A stretch of DNA of 64,000 bases from Rhodococcus sp. ARC_M6 (lineage in GTDB: Bacteria > Actinomycetota > Actinomycetes > Mycobacteriales > Mycobacteriaceae), in NCBI RefSeq assembly GCF_022810305.1, contig NZ_JALGQH010000017.1:56096-120095 (forward strand), given 5' to 3'. Under the pieces are notes generated by a model. It ran no database searches. It saw only the letters and a program-made list of their open reading frames with translations, and was not told the origin of the DNA. Position numbers and translations under genes: made by a program. Below, piece after piece: positions 54,586 to 63,465 of this stretch (its first letter is position 1; each line of letters begins with the position of its first letter).

Positions 54586-56043
54586 ATGACCGACGACCGC
54601 AATATCGACCCGACCCGGCCCGAGCAGCCCAACAGCGAACCTACCCAGGCGTACCCGACGCAGCAGCCGCACCCCACGCAGGGTTACCCGACCCAGCAGA
54701 ATCCCGCGCCGGAGTCCGGGGTGCCGCGCAGCCCGTACCAGCCCACCGAATCGTTCGGGCAGCAGCAGTCTGCACCCGGCTACGGTCAGCAGCCCACTGC
54801 ATCGTTCGGGCAACCACACGGTGCGCACGAGGCCGCATACCAACAGCAGGCGCAACAGCAGTCGTACCAAAGTGCTGGTAGCCCTGGCGGACCGGGAACC
54901 CCAGTCCCCCCGGCACTGCAGGGACCGAACGCCGGCGAACCCAAGCCGAAATCGAAGCGCATGGCGCTGGTCGCCGGAGCTCTCGCTCTGGTGTTGGTCA
55001 GTGGTGGCGTCGGGGGCGCTGTCGGTGCGATCGTGGCTGACAACAACAGCGGCGGTGCCGCTGTCACCAATTCGCTCAACGCTCCCAAACCGAGCGCAAC
55101 CAACACGTCCAACGCCCCGGCCGGATCGGTGCAGGCCGTGGCTGCGCGGGTTGTCCCCAGCGTCGTTCAGATCGAGGTTGCAACAGCGCAAGGGCAGGGC
55201 GGCGAAGGATCCGGCGTGATTCTGTCGTCCGACGGACTGATCCTGACCAACAATCACGTTGCCGGTGCTCAGGGCGCTCAACTCCGTGTTGCGTTCTCCG
55301 ACGGAACGAAGGCTTCGGCGACACTCGTCGGCGCCGACCCGGTTTCCGACATCGCCGTCATCAAGGTTGCCGGGCGAAACGACCTGACGCCGATCGATCT
55401 CGGTACGTCCGCCGACGTCCAGGTCGGGCAGCAGGTTGTGGCGGTCGGATCCCCACTCGGCCTGGCCGGCACGGTCACCGAGGGCATCATCTCGGCACTC
55501 AACCGCCCGGTCTCCACCAGCGGCGAGTCGGGCAACCAGAACACAGTCATCGACGCTCTGCAGACCGATGCTGCCATCAACCCGGGCAACTCCGGTGGCG
55601 CGCTGGTCAACATGGACGGTCAGTTGATCGGCATCAACACCGCGATCGCTTCGCTGGGAGCATCGTCGGGTGGCCAGGGCGGCTCGATCGGCCTCGGCTT
55701 CGCAATCCCGATCGATCAGGCCCGGCGCGTGGCCGACGAGTTGATCAAGACCGGTAAGGCAACGCAGGCCATGATCGGCGTGACGGTGCCGTCGCAGGAC
55801 AACGCGGACGGCGCAACCGTCATGGATGTCACTCCTGACGGTCCGGCTGCCAAGGCCGGTATCCCCGAGGGGGCAGTGATCACCAAGGTCGACGATCGTG
55901 TTGTCGCCGACGGTGATTCGCTGATCGCGGCAGTGCGTTCGCACGCTCCCGGTGACAAGGTTTCGATCACGTACACCGACGGCGGACAGAGCAAGACCGT
56001 CGACGTGACGCTGGGAACTGCTCCGGCGCAGGGCGTCCGATGA
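54586..56043 (+). CDS. pepD: HtrA-type serine protease PepD
   Basis: 485 residues from ATG 54586; a GTG at 54547 is weaker. A 120-residue cytoplasmic Pro/Gln-rich head (TQAYPTQQPHPTQGYPTQQ) comes before a membrane helix (MALVAGALALVLVSGGVGG). The trypsin-like domain has the triad His (LTNNHVAGA), Asp (VSDIAVIKV) and Ser (NPGNSGGALV), followed by one PDZ domain (ATVMDVTPDGPAAKAG). It acts outside the membrane, degrading misfolded envelope proteins, and is the MprA target. It overlaps moaB2 by 4 bases. Confidence 0.93.
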   Translation: MTDDRNIDPTRPEQPNSEPTQAYPTQQPHPTQGYPTQQNPAPESGVPRSPYQPTESFGQQQSAPGYGQQPTASFGQPHGAHEAAYQQQAQQQSYQSAGSPGGPGTPVPPALQGPNAGEPKPKSKRMALVAGALALVLVSGGVGGAVGAIVADNNSGGAAVTNSLNAPKPSATNTSNAPAGSVQAVAARVVPSVVQIEVATAQGQGGEGSGVILSSDGLILTNNHVAGAQGAQLRVAFSDGTKASATLVGADPVSDIAVIKVAGRNDLTPIDLGTSADVQVGQQVVAVGSPLGLAGTVTEGIISALNRPVSTSGESGNQNTVIDALQTDAAINPGNSGGALVNMDGQLIGINTAIASLGASSGGQGGSIGLGFAIPIDQARRVADELIKTGKATQAMIGVTVPSQDNADGATVMDVTPDGPAAKAGIPEGAVITKVDDRVVADGDSLIAAVRSHAPGDKVSITYTDGGQSKTVDVTLGTAPAQGVR

Positions 56044-56621
56044 CTATCAGCGATCTGCCGACGATCACACAGATCTTCGGCCGGATCGCAACCGATCCGG
56101 AGCGCGGCACTACGGTAGAAGGTATGGAACTCGAAGCCACCTCGGCCGGCCGCGCTCTGGTCGTCATCGTCGACGATCGAACAGCCCACGGCGACAACAC
56201 CGACTCCATCGGTCCACTGGTCACGGAGTTGCTCAACGAAGCGGGATTCCTCGTCGACGCGACGGTTGCCGTCGCTGCTGACGAAGTGGAGATCCGCAAT
56301 GCTCTCAATACCGCGGTGATCGGTGGTGTCGACCTGGTGATCTCGGTCGGCGGCACCGGAGTGTCGCCCCGCGACGTGACACCCGACGTGACAGCCGAAG
56401 TACTCGATCGTGAGATCCCGGGAATCGCCGAGGCACTGCGCGCTTCCGGCCTGTCCGCCGGATCCCTCGAAGCGGGTTTGTCCCGCGGTCTGGTCGGAGT
56501 CTCGGGCAGCACTCTCGTCGCCAATCTGGCGTCGACGCGTCCCGCGATCCGCGACGGCATGGCAACGTTGACAGCATTGGCGAGTCACGTCATCGCCGAG
56601 CTTTCCAGCCTCGAGGGCTGA
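56040..56621 (+). CDS. moaB2: Molybdenum cofactor synthesis protein MoaB2
   Basis: 193 residues from ATG 56040, overlapping pepD. MogA/MoaB fold: ALVVIVDDRTAHGDNTDSIG, LVISVGGTGVSPRDVTPD with the MPT-binding GGTG, and GSTLVANLASTRPAI. It adenylylates or binds molybdopterin. The N-terminal 35 residues extend beyond the fold. In mycobacteria it is cotranscribed with mprAB-pepD. Confidence 0.92.
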   Translation: MTISDLPTITQIFGRIATDPERGTTVEGMELEATSAGRALVVIVDDRTAHGDNTDSIGPLVTELLNEAGFLVDATVAVAADEVEIRNALNTAVIGGVDLVISVGGTGVSPRDVTPDVTAEVLDREIPGIAEALRASGLSAGSLEAGLSRGLVGVSGSTLVANLASTRPAIRDGMATLTALASHVIAELSSLEG

Positions 56622-56627
56622 GCTGCG

Positions 56628-56801
56628 GTGTCCGAACACAAGGACGCCGGCAAGAAACCGGTCGACAAAGACAAGCTGGCGCGCATCTTCGGGGACGTGT
56701 TCCCGGAGACGACGTCGGACGAACGAGGTCCTGAAGGCTCGACGGGTTCGTCGGACGACGACTGGTTGCGCGGACAGGTGCCGCCTCACCACGGTGGCTA
56801 G
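56628..56801 (+). CDS. Small acidic conserved protein
   Basis: 57 residues from GTG 56628, seven bases after moaB2. The sequence KDKLARIFGDVFPETTSDER, then SSDDDWLRGQVPPHHGG has a short amphipathic helix and a disordered acidic tail. The frame is open with normal codon use and the position suggests it ends the mprA-moaB2 transcript. Function unknown. Confidence 0.65.
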   Translation: MSEHKDAGKKPVDKDKLARIFGDVFPETTSDERGPEGSTGSSDDDWLRGQVPPHHGG

Positions 56802-56824
56802 ATACAGCGGCGAATATAAATGAA

Positions 56825-56860
56825 TCAGGCCCTCGCGGACGCAAGTCTGCGAGGGCCTGA
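56825..56860. terminator. Bidirectional terminator between moaB2 group and mscL
   Basis: A 16-base-pair stem with one mismatch (56825-56840 with 56845-56860), GCAA loop and a T-rich sequence at the right side. Confidence 0.8.
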
Positions 56861-56877
56861 TTTGTGGTCGAACCGCT

Positions 56878-57300
56878 TTACTCCAGAGTCTTGGCGTGAG
56901 CACCGCTGTCGGTGCCGTCGGCGTTGGAGGCGAGGATGTCGCGGATCTGGATGAGCAGATCCGTTTCGCTGGCTTCCTTGTCCTCGGGTTCGGTCGCAAA
57001 CTTCTTCTTCGCTGCATTTGCGGGCAGGATCAACACGAAGTAGACGACCGCGGCGATGATGATGAAGTTGATGATCGCGGTGACCACGGCGCCGAAGTTG
57101 AGGAACGTCTCGCTGGTGTCGCCGGTGAGCTGAATACCCCAGCCGTATTCGTTTCCTCCGCCGATCGAAGCGATGAGGGGATTGATGATGTTGCTGGTGA
57201 AGGCTGTCACGATCGCTGTGAAGGCTGCGCCGATGACAACTGCGACGGCGAGGTCCAGCACGTTCCCGCGGAGTAGGAAATCCTTGAATCCCTTGAGCAT
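56878..57300 (-). CDS. mscL: Large-conductance mechanosensitive channel
   Basis: 140 residues. TM1 follows MLKGFKDFLLRGNVLDLAVAVVIG (cited in part), and the gate region AVVIGAAFTAIV is typical. The external loop holds GGGNEYGWG and TM2 is IINFIIIAAVVYFVLILP. The C-terminal helix is cytoplasmic. It opens on membrane tension to release solutes. Matches Rv0985c. Confidence 0.95.
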   Translation of the reverse strand: MLKGFKDFLLRGNVLDLAVAVVIGAAFTAIVTAFTSNIINPLIASIGGGNEYGWGIQLTGDTSETFLNFGAVVTAIINFIIIAAVVYFVLILPANAAKKKFATEPEDKEASETDLLIQIRDILASNADGTDSGAHAKTLE

Positions 57301-57413
57301 TTCGGTCTCCCTGAATGTGGTGTGACTAGATCTTCGTGTGGCGTCCGGTTATTCGGCTTTCCGGAAACAACCGATTGCAAAAATCCTAGAGGAGCAGACC
57401 CGGATATGTTCGC

Positions 57414-58124
57414 TCACTGAAACGTCACCGTGATCGCATTGACCAGTGAGGCCCCGGCGACGCGGGTGGCAGCTTCGGTGGGCAAGGCCAGCATTATTAT
57501 CTGTTCACGCTGGTTACTGGCATTTTCTGCCGCTGTGACGAGGACGACGACCGCCCCGGAGGCCAGGATCCGAGGCGAGGCGTCGGTCGATGTCGCTTCC
57601 GGTGTGTCGGCGCCGACTGTCAGCACATCGACTATGTCGCCGCTGCGCAATATGTCCGCAACTGCTGCGTCCGCGAGGCGTACCGGGACTATTCGAGCGT
57701 CGTCGATTCCGGTGGATTCTCGGGCCGAACGCGAGCCGAGAATCCTGATATCGGTGACAGTTTCGCCTCGTCGTATCGGACCGACAACCGTTCGGCCGAG
57801 TACGTCGGCAAGGTCGGTGACAACCCCGTCGGGGGTCTGATCGGCAGTAAATTCCCCGGTTCCGAGATCGTCGGGGGTGATGATCTTTCCCGGTGCGATG
57901 TCGCGGGCGGCTGTGACGACGCTGATGCGTTCGGAATCGGGATCTCCACGAAAGAGCAAAGCGATCCCGAGTATTGCAAGAATCAGCGCTGCGACCTTGC
58001 GGGCGGTTGCGCTCCGCACACGATTCGGCCTTGCCAGCGAGATCAATCGGTCGACGGCACTCGGAGTGAGATCGAGTCGGGCGGGATCACGCGGCCGGAG
58101 CAAGCGAGAAAAAACGGATGGCAT
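57414..58124 (-). CDS. SAF-domain protein (CpaB/RcpC-like)
   Basis: 236 residues from ATG 58124. The N-terminus is cytoplasmic and basic, followed by one membrane helix (VAALILAILGIALLF) and an external SAF domain: AARDIAPGKIITPDDLGTGE, LGRTVVGPIRRGETVTD, then VPVRLADAAVADILRSGDIV as the RcpC-like part. CpaB proteins belong to Flp pilus assembly, but no other pilus genes are nearby. May be an envelope sugar-binding protein. A hairpin precedes the gene. Confidence 0.8.
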   Translation of the reverse strand: MPSVFSRLLRPRDPARLDLTPSAVDRLISLARPNRVRSATARKVAALILAILGIALLFRGDPDSERISVVTAARDIAPGKIITPDDLGTGEFTADQTPDGVVTDLADVLGRTVVGPIRRGETVTDIRILGSRSARESTGIDDARIVPVRLADAAVADILRSGDIVDVLTVGADTPEATSTDASPRILASGAVVVLVTAAENASNQREQIIMLALPTEAATRVAGASLVNAITVTFQ

Positions 58125-58129
58125 AAACG

Positions 58130-58167
58130 AACGGTAGGACCGGAAGCATGCTTTCGGTCCTACCGTT
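58130..58167. terminator. Palindromic hairpin between Ruc-like and SAF genes
   Basis: A near-perfect palindrome of 38 bases centred on GCATGC, with one G-T-type mismatch per arm. It ends 5 bases before the SAF start on the minus strand; it can end the upstream transcript or mask the SAF leader. Confidence 0.55.
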
Positions 58168-58215
58168 ATTTGTCTGTGGACAACCTCGCGGTTGTGGAGA
58201 AGTGGCTGCCGTAAA

Positions 58216-58527
58216 TCAGCTGGCAGCGGCCTTTGCCGGAGCGGGAGTGCTGCTCGACGAGGCTGCTGCCGACGAGGAATCCGACTTGGACTCGACCTTG
58301 ACCGCCGGTGCCGAATCGCTCTTGGCGGGCTCGCTGGCAGATCCGGAACCACCGCGGCTGTCGGTGCGGTAGAAACCGCTGCCCTTGAATACGATGCCGA
58401 CCGAGTTGAACAGTTTGCGGAGCTTGCCGGAGCAGGTTGGGCAGACCGTCAGTGAGTCTTCACTGAAGGACTGGACGATGTCGAAACGGTTGTCACATTC
58501 CGTACATGCGTATGAGTAGGTAGGCAC
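58216..58527 (-). CDS. FmdB zinc-ribbon protein, Ruc-like redox chaperone
   Basis: 103 residues from GTG 58527 with GGAGGAAG upstream. The zinc ribbon has two cysteine pairs: TYSYACTECDNRFD and CPTCSGKLRKLF. The C-terminal 45 residues are a disordered Ser/Ala/Lys/Pro tail. This domain pairing, and its place beside a cyclo-ligase gene, matches M. tuberculosis Rv0991c (Ruc), which folds into an active chaperone on oxidation. The GSGFYRTDSRGG segment is shared with that family. Cytoplasmic. Confidence 0.85.
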   Translation of the reverse strand: MPTYSYACTECDNRFDIVQSFSEDSLTVCPTCSGKLRKLFNSVGIVFKGSGFYRTDSRGGSGSASEPAKSDSAPAVKVESKSDSSSAAASSSSTPAPAKAAAS

Positions 58528-58652
58528 CGGGCTTCCTCCGCATTGTGATATCGAGCAGTGTTCTGACACTGCAGCTTTTAGCACTCTACAAGTGACAGTG
58601 CCAACAGCGCGAATTACGTGTCTATTCCCACTGGCTCGAAAGGGGTGTCGAC

Positions 58653-59231
58653 TCACCGATTCAGGCGGGTCAAACCCGCGCCCGGTGTCAGAGCCCAGCC
58701 CATCGGAATGTCGTGTGGATCGGCGGGGAGGTGCTCCACAAGTTCCGAGTCTCGAACGATTGCAACGAGGCGAGTTGTCGGAGAAAACAATCCGAGAGTG
58801 CGGTCGTAGTACCCGGCTCCGCGTCCCAGCCTCGTGCCCCGGAGATCCACGGCAAGCGCGGGGACGAAGACCGTGTGGGCGAGCGCGACGGTCGCCGGCG
58901 GCAGGACTTGCCCGACAGGTTCTCGCAATCCGAACGACGCCGGGCGTAGCGCGTCGACGCCCGTGTATTGAACCCAGGAGAGTGGACCGGGTTCACCCGT
59001 GATCGGTAGCAGCACACGATCAGCAAGTGAAGCCAGCGCGTCCAACAACGCCGTAGAACCCGGTTCGGTGCGGGTCGGAACGTACGCGCAGACCGTCGTA
59101 TCCGGGGTAATCGCGGCCATCGCATGTCGGGCCAGAGCTGCTGATTCTTCGCGTCGTATGTGTTCCGACACATTGGCTCGTTCAGTCAGGACAGATTGTC
59201 GCCATTGCGCTTTTCCTCGAGGTTCCACCAC
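58653..59231 (-). CDS. 5-formyltetrahydrofolate cyclo-ligase
   Basis: About 192 residues from GTG 59231 (GTG 59228 and TTG 59267 are possible). It converts 5-formyl-THF with ATP to 5,10-methenyl-THF. The N-terminal GKAQWRQSVLTER carries the ATP-contact Lys/Arg, and the conserved glycine-rich motif is LGRGAGYYDRTLG. The end GWALTPGAGLTRL is family-like. The start lies 57 bases from galU in the divergent direction. Corresponds to Rv0992c. Confidence 0.9.
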   Translation of the reverse strand: MVEPRGKAQWRQSVLTERANVSEHIRREESAALARHAMAAITPDTTVCAYVPTRTEPGSTALLDALASLADRVLLPITGEPGPLSWVQYTGVDALRPASFGLREPVGQVLPPATVALAHTVFVPALAVDLRGTRLGRGAGYYDRTLGLFSPTTRLVAIVRDSELVEHLPADPHDIPMGWALTPGAGLTRLNR

Positions 59232-59287
59232 TTCACGATAGGCATCGTGATGACTGACGGGTAACAAGTTGCAGTTAGGGTGTTGGC

Positions 59288-60199
59288 ATGACAGACGTTG
59301 TTGCTAGCACCAAGAAGGCATTCCGCACGGCCGTGGTTCCGGCTGCCGGATTGGGTACGCGATTCCTGCCTGCCACCAAAACCGTCCCCAAGGAACTGTT
59401 GCCCGTGGTGGATACACCGGGCATCGAACTGGTCGCCGGTGAAGCCGCTGATTCCGGGGCCGAGCGCCTCGTCATCGTGACGTCACCCGGCAAAGACGGC
59501 GTTGTCGCACACTTCGTCGAAGACCTCGTTCTCGAAAGCAAGCTCGAGGCCAGTGGCAAGTTCGCGCTCCTCGCCAAGGTGCGTAAGGCGCAGGGTCTGC
59601 TCGAGGTCGATTCGGTGATTCAGGAACAGCCTCTCGGGTTGGGCCACGCAGTCGGTTGCGCCGAGGTACTCCTCGACGACGATGAAGATGCCATTGCAGT
59701 CCTCCTTCCGGACGACCTCGTGTTGCCTCGCGGAGTGCTCGAGACCATGGCGAAGGTACGTGCGAAGCGCGGCGGATCGGTTTTGTGCGCTATCGACGTT
59801 CCCAAGGACGAAGTCAGCGCCTACGGAGTTTTTGACGTCGAAATCGTTCCCGACGCAACCAATCCCGACGTCCTGAAGGTCATCGGGATGGTTGAGAAGC
59901 CGGCTATGGAGGACGCACCGTCCACCTTCGCCGCGGCCGGCCGTTACCTGCTCGATCGGGCAATCTTCGACGCGCTTCGACGCATAAAGCCGGGAGCAGG
60001 CGGCGAGTTGCAACTGACCGACGCCATCGCCCTGCTGATTGCCGAGGGGCACCCCGTGCACGTCGTCGTGCATCGCGGGACTCGACACGATCTCGGAAAT
60101 CCCGGCGGTTACCTCCGCGCTGCGGTTGACTTCGCACTGGACATGGACGATTACGGCCCGTCGTTGCGAGAGTGGTTGACCACTCGCCTCGAACGCTGA
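59288..60199 (+). CDS. galU: UTP-glucose-1-phosphate uridylyltransferase
   Basis: 303 residues. The nucleotide-binding motif PAAGLGTRFLPATKTVPKEL, the central HAVGCAEVLLDDDEDAIAVL region, and LQLTDAIALLIAEG are all GalU signatures. It makes UDP-glucose for trehalose, glycogen, glycolipid and cell-wall polysaccharides. The ATG at 59288 overlaps a short divergent promoter region. Confidence 0.96.
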   Translation: MTDVVASTKKAFRTAVVPAAGLGTRFLPATKTVPKELLPVVDTPGIELVAGEAADSGAERLVIVTSPGKDGVVAHFVEDLVLESKLEASGKFALLAKVRKAQGLLEVDSVIQEQPLGLGHAVGCAEVLLDDDEDAIAVLLPDDLVLPRGVLETMAKVRAKRGGSVLCAIDVPKDEVSAYGVFDVEIVPDATNPDVLKVIGMVEKPAMEDAPSTFAAAGRYLLDRAIFDALRRIKPGAGGELQLTDAIALLIAEGHPVHVVVHRGTRHDLGNPGGYLRAAVDFALDMDDYGPSLREWLTTRLER

Positions 60200-60322
60200 A
60201 GTAGTTCGAAACTGTTCCGACGGGAAGTTAACGCAGTATCGAGATGCCCGGCCGCTCATGTGGCAAGGCATCATGGGGCTGAGTAACACGAGTTTCGCGA
60301 CAAACAGGAGGACGCAGACCAC

Positions 60323-61582
60323 ATGCGGTCGGTTGAGGAGCAGCAGACCCGGGTTACAGCCGCTGCAGTTGCGCCCCGGCCGGTTCGTGTCGCCATTTCG
60401 GAGGCGCAGGGGTTGCTCTGTGCGGAAGAAGTGGTTACCGAGCGGCCGCTGCCAGGGTTCGATCAGGCTGCGATCGACGGATACGCCGTCCGCAGTGTCG
60501 ACGTCGCCGGGGCCGGAACGGACCTGCGCGGCGATGACGGTGAGCCGATAGATCTGAACCTCCCGGTTGTCGGCGAGGTCACTGCGGGTTCTCGTCAGCC
60601 GATTCGCCTGCAGCCCCGACAGGCTGTTCGCGTCGATACGGGTGCACCGCTACCCACGCTTGCCGACGCGGTTCTGCCGTTGGAGCACACCGACGGTGGC
60701 CGTGCGCGTGTCCGGGTGTTCCAGCCCGTTCGTTCCGGTGACTACGTACGACGCGCCGGCGACGACGTGCAGCCCGGTGACGTGGCCGTTCGCGCCGGCA
60801 CGATCATCGGTGCAGCTCAGGTCGGATTACTGGCTGCCGTGGGCCGCGACAAGGTTCTTGTTCACCCGCGTCCACGGCTCTCGATCATCAGCGTCGGCGG
60901 CGAGTTGGTGGATATCGATCGCACCCCCGGCCCCGGTCAGGTGTACGACGTCAACTCGTACGCACTGGCGGCGGCTGCTCGGGATGCCGGGGCAGACGTC
61001 AACCGTGTGGGCATTGCCGGATCCGACGCGCGCCGGTTGCGTGAGGTTGTCGAGGGACAGCTGATTCGGTCCGAGATCGTGGTCATTGCCGGTGCCGTCG
61101 GTGGGGGCGCTTCCGACGAGGTGCGGGAAGCGCTGTCGGAGCTCGGCTCGCTCGAGGTCGAACGCGTTGCGATGCACCCGGGGTCGGTGCAAGGTTTCGG
61201 ACAGTTGGGCCGCGACGAAGTCCCGACGTTCCTCCTGCCCTCGAATCCGGTGAGTGCGCTCGTGGTTTTCGAGGTCATGGTTCGGCCGCTCATTCGAATC
61301 GCGCTGGGCCGTCGTCAGCCGATGCGTCGCATCGTGAAGGCCCGGTCGGTGGGCACCATCACGTCGATTGCGGATCGTAAGGGCTTCCTCCGCGGACAGT
61401 TGATGCGCGACGAAGCAACGGGGGAGTACCTGGTCCAGGCACTCGGGGGCGCTGCCGGAGCGTCGTCGCACCTGTTGGCGACGTTGGCCGAAGCGAATTG
61501 CCTCGTACTGGTCGATCGAGATGTCACGGAAGTTCAGATCGGTGAAATCGTCGACGTAGCTTTTCTCGCCCAGCGTGGGTGA
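60323..61582 (+). CDS. glp: Gephyrin-like molybdotransferase Glp (MoeA family)
   Basis: 419 residues. MoeA fold: FDQAAIDGYAVRS, GTIIGAAQVGLLAAVG, ISVGGELVDIDR, GQVYDVNSYALAAAARDAGA, and the MPT-binding VVIAGAVGGGASDEVREAL region. Annotated moeA1 in mycobacteria (Rv0994). In Corynebacterium this form, Glp, works in cell division with the membrane receptor GlpR (the gene at 62508), besides or instead of molybdenum cofactor synthesis. The usual GG-S/T motif is present as GAVGGGASDE. Confidence 0.88.
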   Translation: MRSVEEQQTRVTAAAVAPRPVRVAISEAQGLLCAEEVVTERPLPGFDQAAIDGYAVRSVDVAGAGTDLRGDDGEPIDLNLPVVGEVTAGSRQPIRLQPRQAVRVDTGAPLPTLADAVLPLEHTDGGRARVRVFQPVRSGDYVRRAGDDVQPGDVAVRAGTIIGAAQVGLLAAVGRDKVLVHPRPRLSIISVGGELVDIDRTPGPGQVYDVNSYALAAAARDAGADVNRVGIAGSDARRLREVVEGQLIRSEIVVIAGAVGGGASDEVREALSELGSLEVERVAMHPGSVQGFGQLGRDEVPTFLLPSNPVSALVVFEVMVRPLIRIALGRRQPMRRIVKARSVGTITSIADRKGFLRGQLMRDEATGEYLVQALGGAAGASSHLLATLAEANCLVLVDRDVTEVQIGEIVDVAFLAQRG

Positions 61583-61627
61583 ATCACTTCCGAGGCGTCA
61601 TGCCGACTTTGAATCCAGCGAGGTGTG

Positions 61628-62263
61628 ATGTCAGCTCATCCAGGATGGCCGGAAAAGTTGGGCCCGCTGCGCGTATCCGCCGGCGTGGTTACGCTTCGGC
61701 CGATTCGGCTGCGTGACGCGTCCACCTGGAGCCGATTGCGAATTCGCGATCGAGAGCACCTGGAGCCGTGGGAACCGACGGGTGAGTCTCCGTGGGATGC
61801 GCGTCATCACGTCACTGTCTGGCCGTCGCTGTGTGGAAGTTTGCGGTCCGAGGCACGCAAAGGCCGGATTCTGCCGCTGGTGATCGAACTGGACGGCAAC
61901 TACTGCGGTCAGATCACCATCGGGAACATTGTTCGGGGCGCATTGTGCTCGGCCTGGGTGGGCTACTGGGTCGCTTCCGATGTCACCGGTGGTGGTGTTG
62001 CGACAGCAGCCGTGGCACTCACTCTCGATCACGCGTTTTCGCGGGTGGGGTTGCATCGGGTCGAGGCCACGGTCCGTCCGGAGAATTCGTCGAGTCGGGC
62101 TGTGCTCCACAACGCAGGTTTCCGTGAGGAGGGCTTGCTCCGCCGGTACCTCGATGTCGATGGGCAATGGCGTGATCATGTCCTGGTCGGGATGACGGTA
62201 GAAGAGATTCCCGTCACAGTTGTCGACCGGCTCGTTCGCGCCGGCCGAGCGGCGTGGGCATGA
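61628..62263 (+). CDS. GNAT acetyltransferase (RimJ-like)
   Basis: 211 residues from ATG 61628. Family features: LRPIRLRDASTWSRLRIRDR, GQITIGNIVRGALCSAWVGY, and GGGVATAAVALTLDHAFSRVG, the acetyl-CoA P-loop (Q/RxxGxG/A type), then ENSSSRAVLHNAGFREEG. It may acetylate N-termini of proteins such as ribosomal proteins. Conserved between glp and glpR (Rv0995). Confidence 0.9.
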   Translation: MSAHPGWPEKLGPLRVSAGVVTLRPIRLRDASTWSRLRIRDREHLEPWEPTGESPWDARHHVTVWPSLCGSLRSEARKGRILPLVIELDGNYCGQITIGNIVRGALCSAWVGYWVASDVTGGGVATAAVALTLDHAFSRVGLHRVEATVRPENSSSRAVLHNAGFREEGLLRRYLDVDGQWRDHVLVGMTVEEIPVTVVDRLVRAGRAAWA

Positions 62264-62507
62264 AAACCTCAGTTAAACGACAGTTACCCCATCGGTAACC
62301 GGACATAACGCTTGACAATAGTCGTTGCCAATTCAACTTTCGGACAAGGGAATTCCGGCGGATCGGGCAGTTCGGTTCGGTACGCGTGTGACACATGAGT
62401 AAGGTGGGGTTCGGCGCGTCGGCAACGATGCGAAGGCGTCGGCCGTTAACCTGAAAGCATCAACGGCTGGCATAGGTGCTGGTAGGTGATCGTAAGGAGG
62501 TCGCGGC

Positions 62508-63245
62508 ATGCCTAGTTCATTCGTGTGGATCGGGCTCGTGGCCGTCTGGTTGTTCGTTCTGGTGCCGATGCTCGTGAACAAGCGCCCCAGGATTCGCCAG
62601 ACCAGCGAAGCAGCACTCGCGACTCGCGTACTACATCGCGGCGACAGTAATCCTGTGCGACGTGGACCAGCAGCCGGACATCGAAGCGATCCGACTTGGC
62701 AACCAGAACCAATGCGAAGCAGCTACGACGCGGAGGACCAGATGGACACTCACGCAGAAGACGACGACTACGCGGGCGCTCGTGCCCCGGTCAGGGATTT
62801 TGTGCCTGTCCGACGCGGTCGCGGTGGATTTGACCCCGAGGCCGACGCGATCGCCCGAGAAGCGCGCTACACGTTTCGGCAGCGCACGCTCCTCGGTTTG
62901 GCTTTCCTCGCAATCATGGCTGGTGCTCTTGCACTGATCGTCTCGCCAATCGTGGGGTGGCTGTGCGCTCTCTCGTTCGCGGGTCTCGGCGGCTATCTTG
63001 CGTATCTGCGCCGGCAAGTGCGGATCGAGCAGGAAATCCGTCGTCGACGGACCGAACGGCTCAACCGCTCCCGCCTGGGCGTCGAGTCCCACACCGACGA
63101 AGAGCTTCGACTGATCCCGGCCAGGTTGAAGCGTCCGGGTGCAGTTGTGCTCGAAGTTGACGATGGTGACCCGGCTTTCGACCACCTTGATCACTACGAG
63201 GAAATGCCCAGGCAGGCGGAGATGCGTCGAGCATCCGGGCAGTAA
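62508..63245 (+). CDS. glpR: Divisome protein GlpR/SepX
   Basis: 245 residues from ATG 62508, after a strong AAGGAGG. TM1 at 4-24 (FVWIGLVAVWLFVLVPMLV), a cytoplasmic loop rich in Arg and Asp to about 120, two further helices (ALALIVSPIVGWLCALSFAGL region), then a charged C-terminus. The start VWIGLVAVWLFVLVPM and the RVLHRGDSN region identify the Streptomyces SepX / Corynebacterium GlpR family, which binds Glp and links it to FtsZ-ring and polar growth. Matches Rv0996. Confidence 0.9.
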   Translation: MPSSFVWIGLVAVWLFVLVPMLVNKRPRIRQTSEAALATRVLHRGDSNPVRRGPAAGHRSDPTWQPEPMRSSYDAEDQMDTHAEDDDYAGARAPVRDFVPVRRGRGGFDPEADAIAREARYTFRQRTLLGLAFLAIMAGALALIVSPIVGWLCALSFAGLGGYLAYLRRQVRIEQEIRRRRTERLNRSRLGVESHTDEELRLIPARLKRPGAVVLEVDDGDPAFDHLDHYEEMPRQAEMRRASGQ

Positions 63246-63330
63246 ATCGTCCACCATCTCGGTGGCGGCAATTCGAGGGGCTGAATTCGGTCCTGCTAGA
63301 GTTGCCGAGCAACCGCCGAGGCGGCGGCAC

Positions 63331-63406
63331 GGGGCTGTGGCGCAGTTGGTAGCGCGCTTCGTTCGCATCGAAGAGGTCAGGGGTTCGATTCCCCTCAGCT
63401 CCACCA
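63331..63406 (+). tRNA. tRNA-Ala (anticodon CGC)
   Basis: A complete cloverleaf: acceptor GGGGCTG pairs with CAGCTCC (63396-63402), the anticodon stem CTTCG/CGAAG encloses TTCGCAT with anticodon CGC, and the T arm reads GGTTCGATTCC. The CCA end is encoded at 63404-63406. It reads alanine codon GCG. Confidence 0.97.
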
Positions 63407-63434
63407 AATTTCAATATCAGCTCGAATAAGTATC

Positions 63435-63465
63435 AGGTCCTCCGACAAGCGTCGGGGGACCTTTT
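63435..63465 (+). terminator. Terminator after tRNA-Ala
   Basis: A 12-base-pair stem (63435-63446 with 63451-63462, one G-T pair) followed by TTT. Confidence 0.85.

Noticed and set aside
54511..55944. 477-codon frame antisense to pepD
   Set aside because: Shadow of pepD; no motif.
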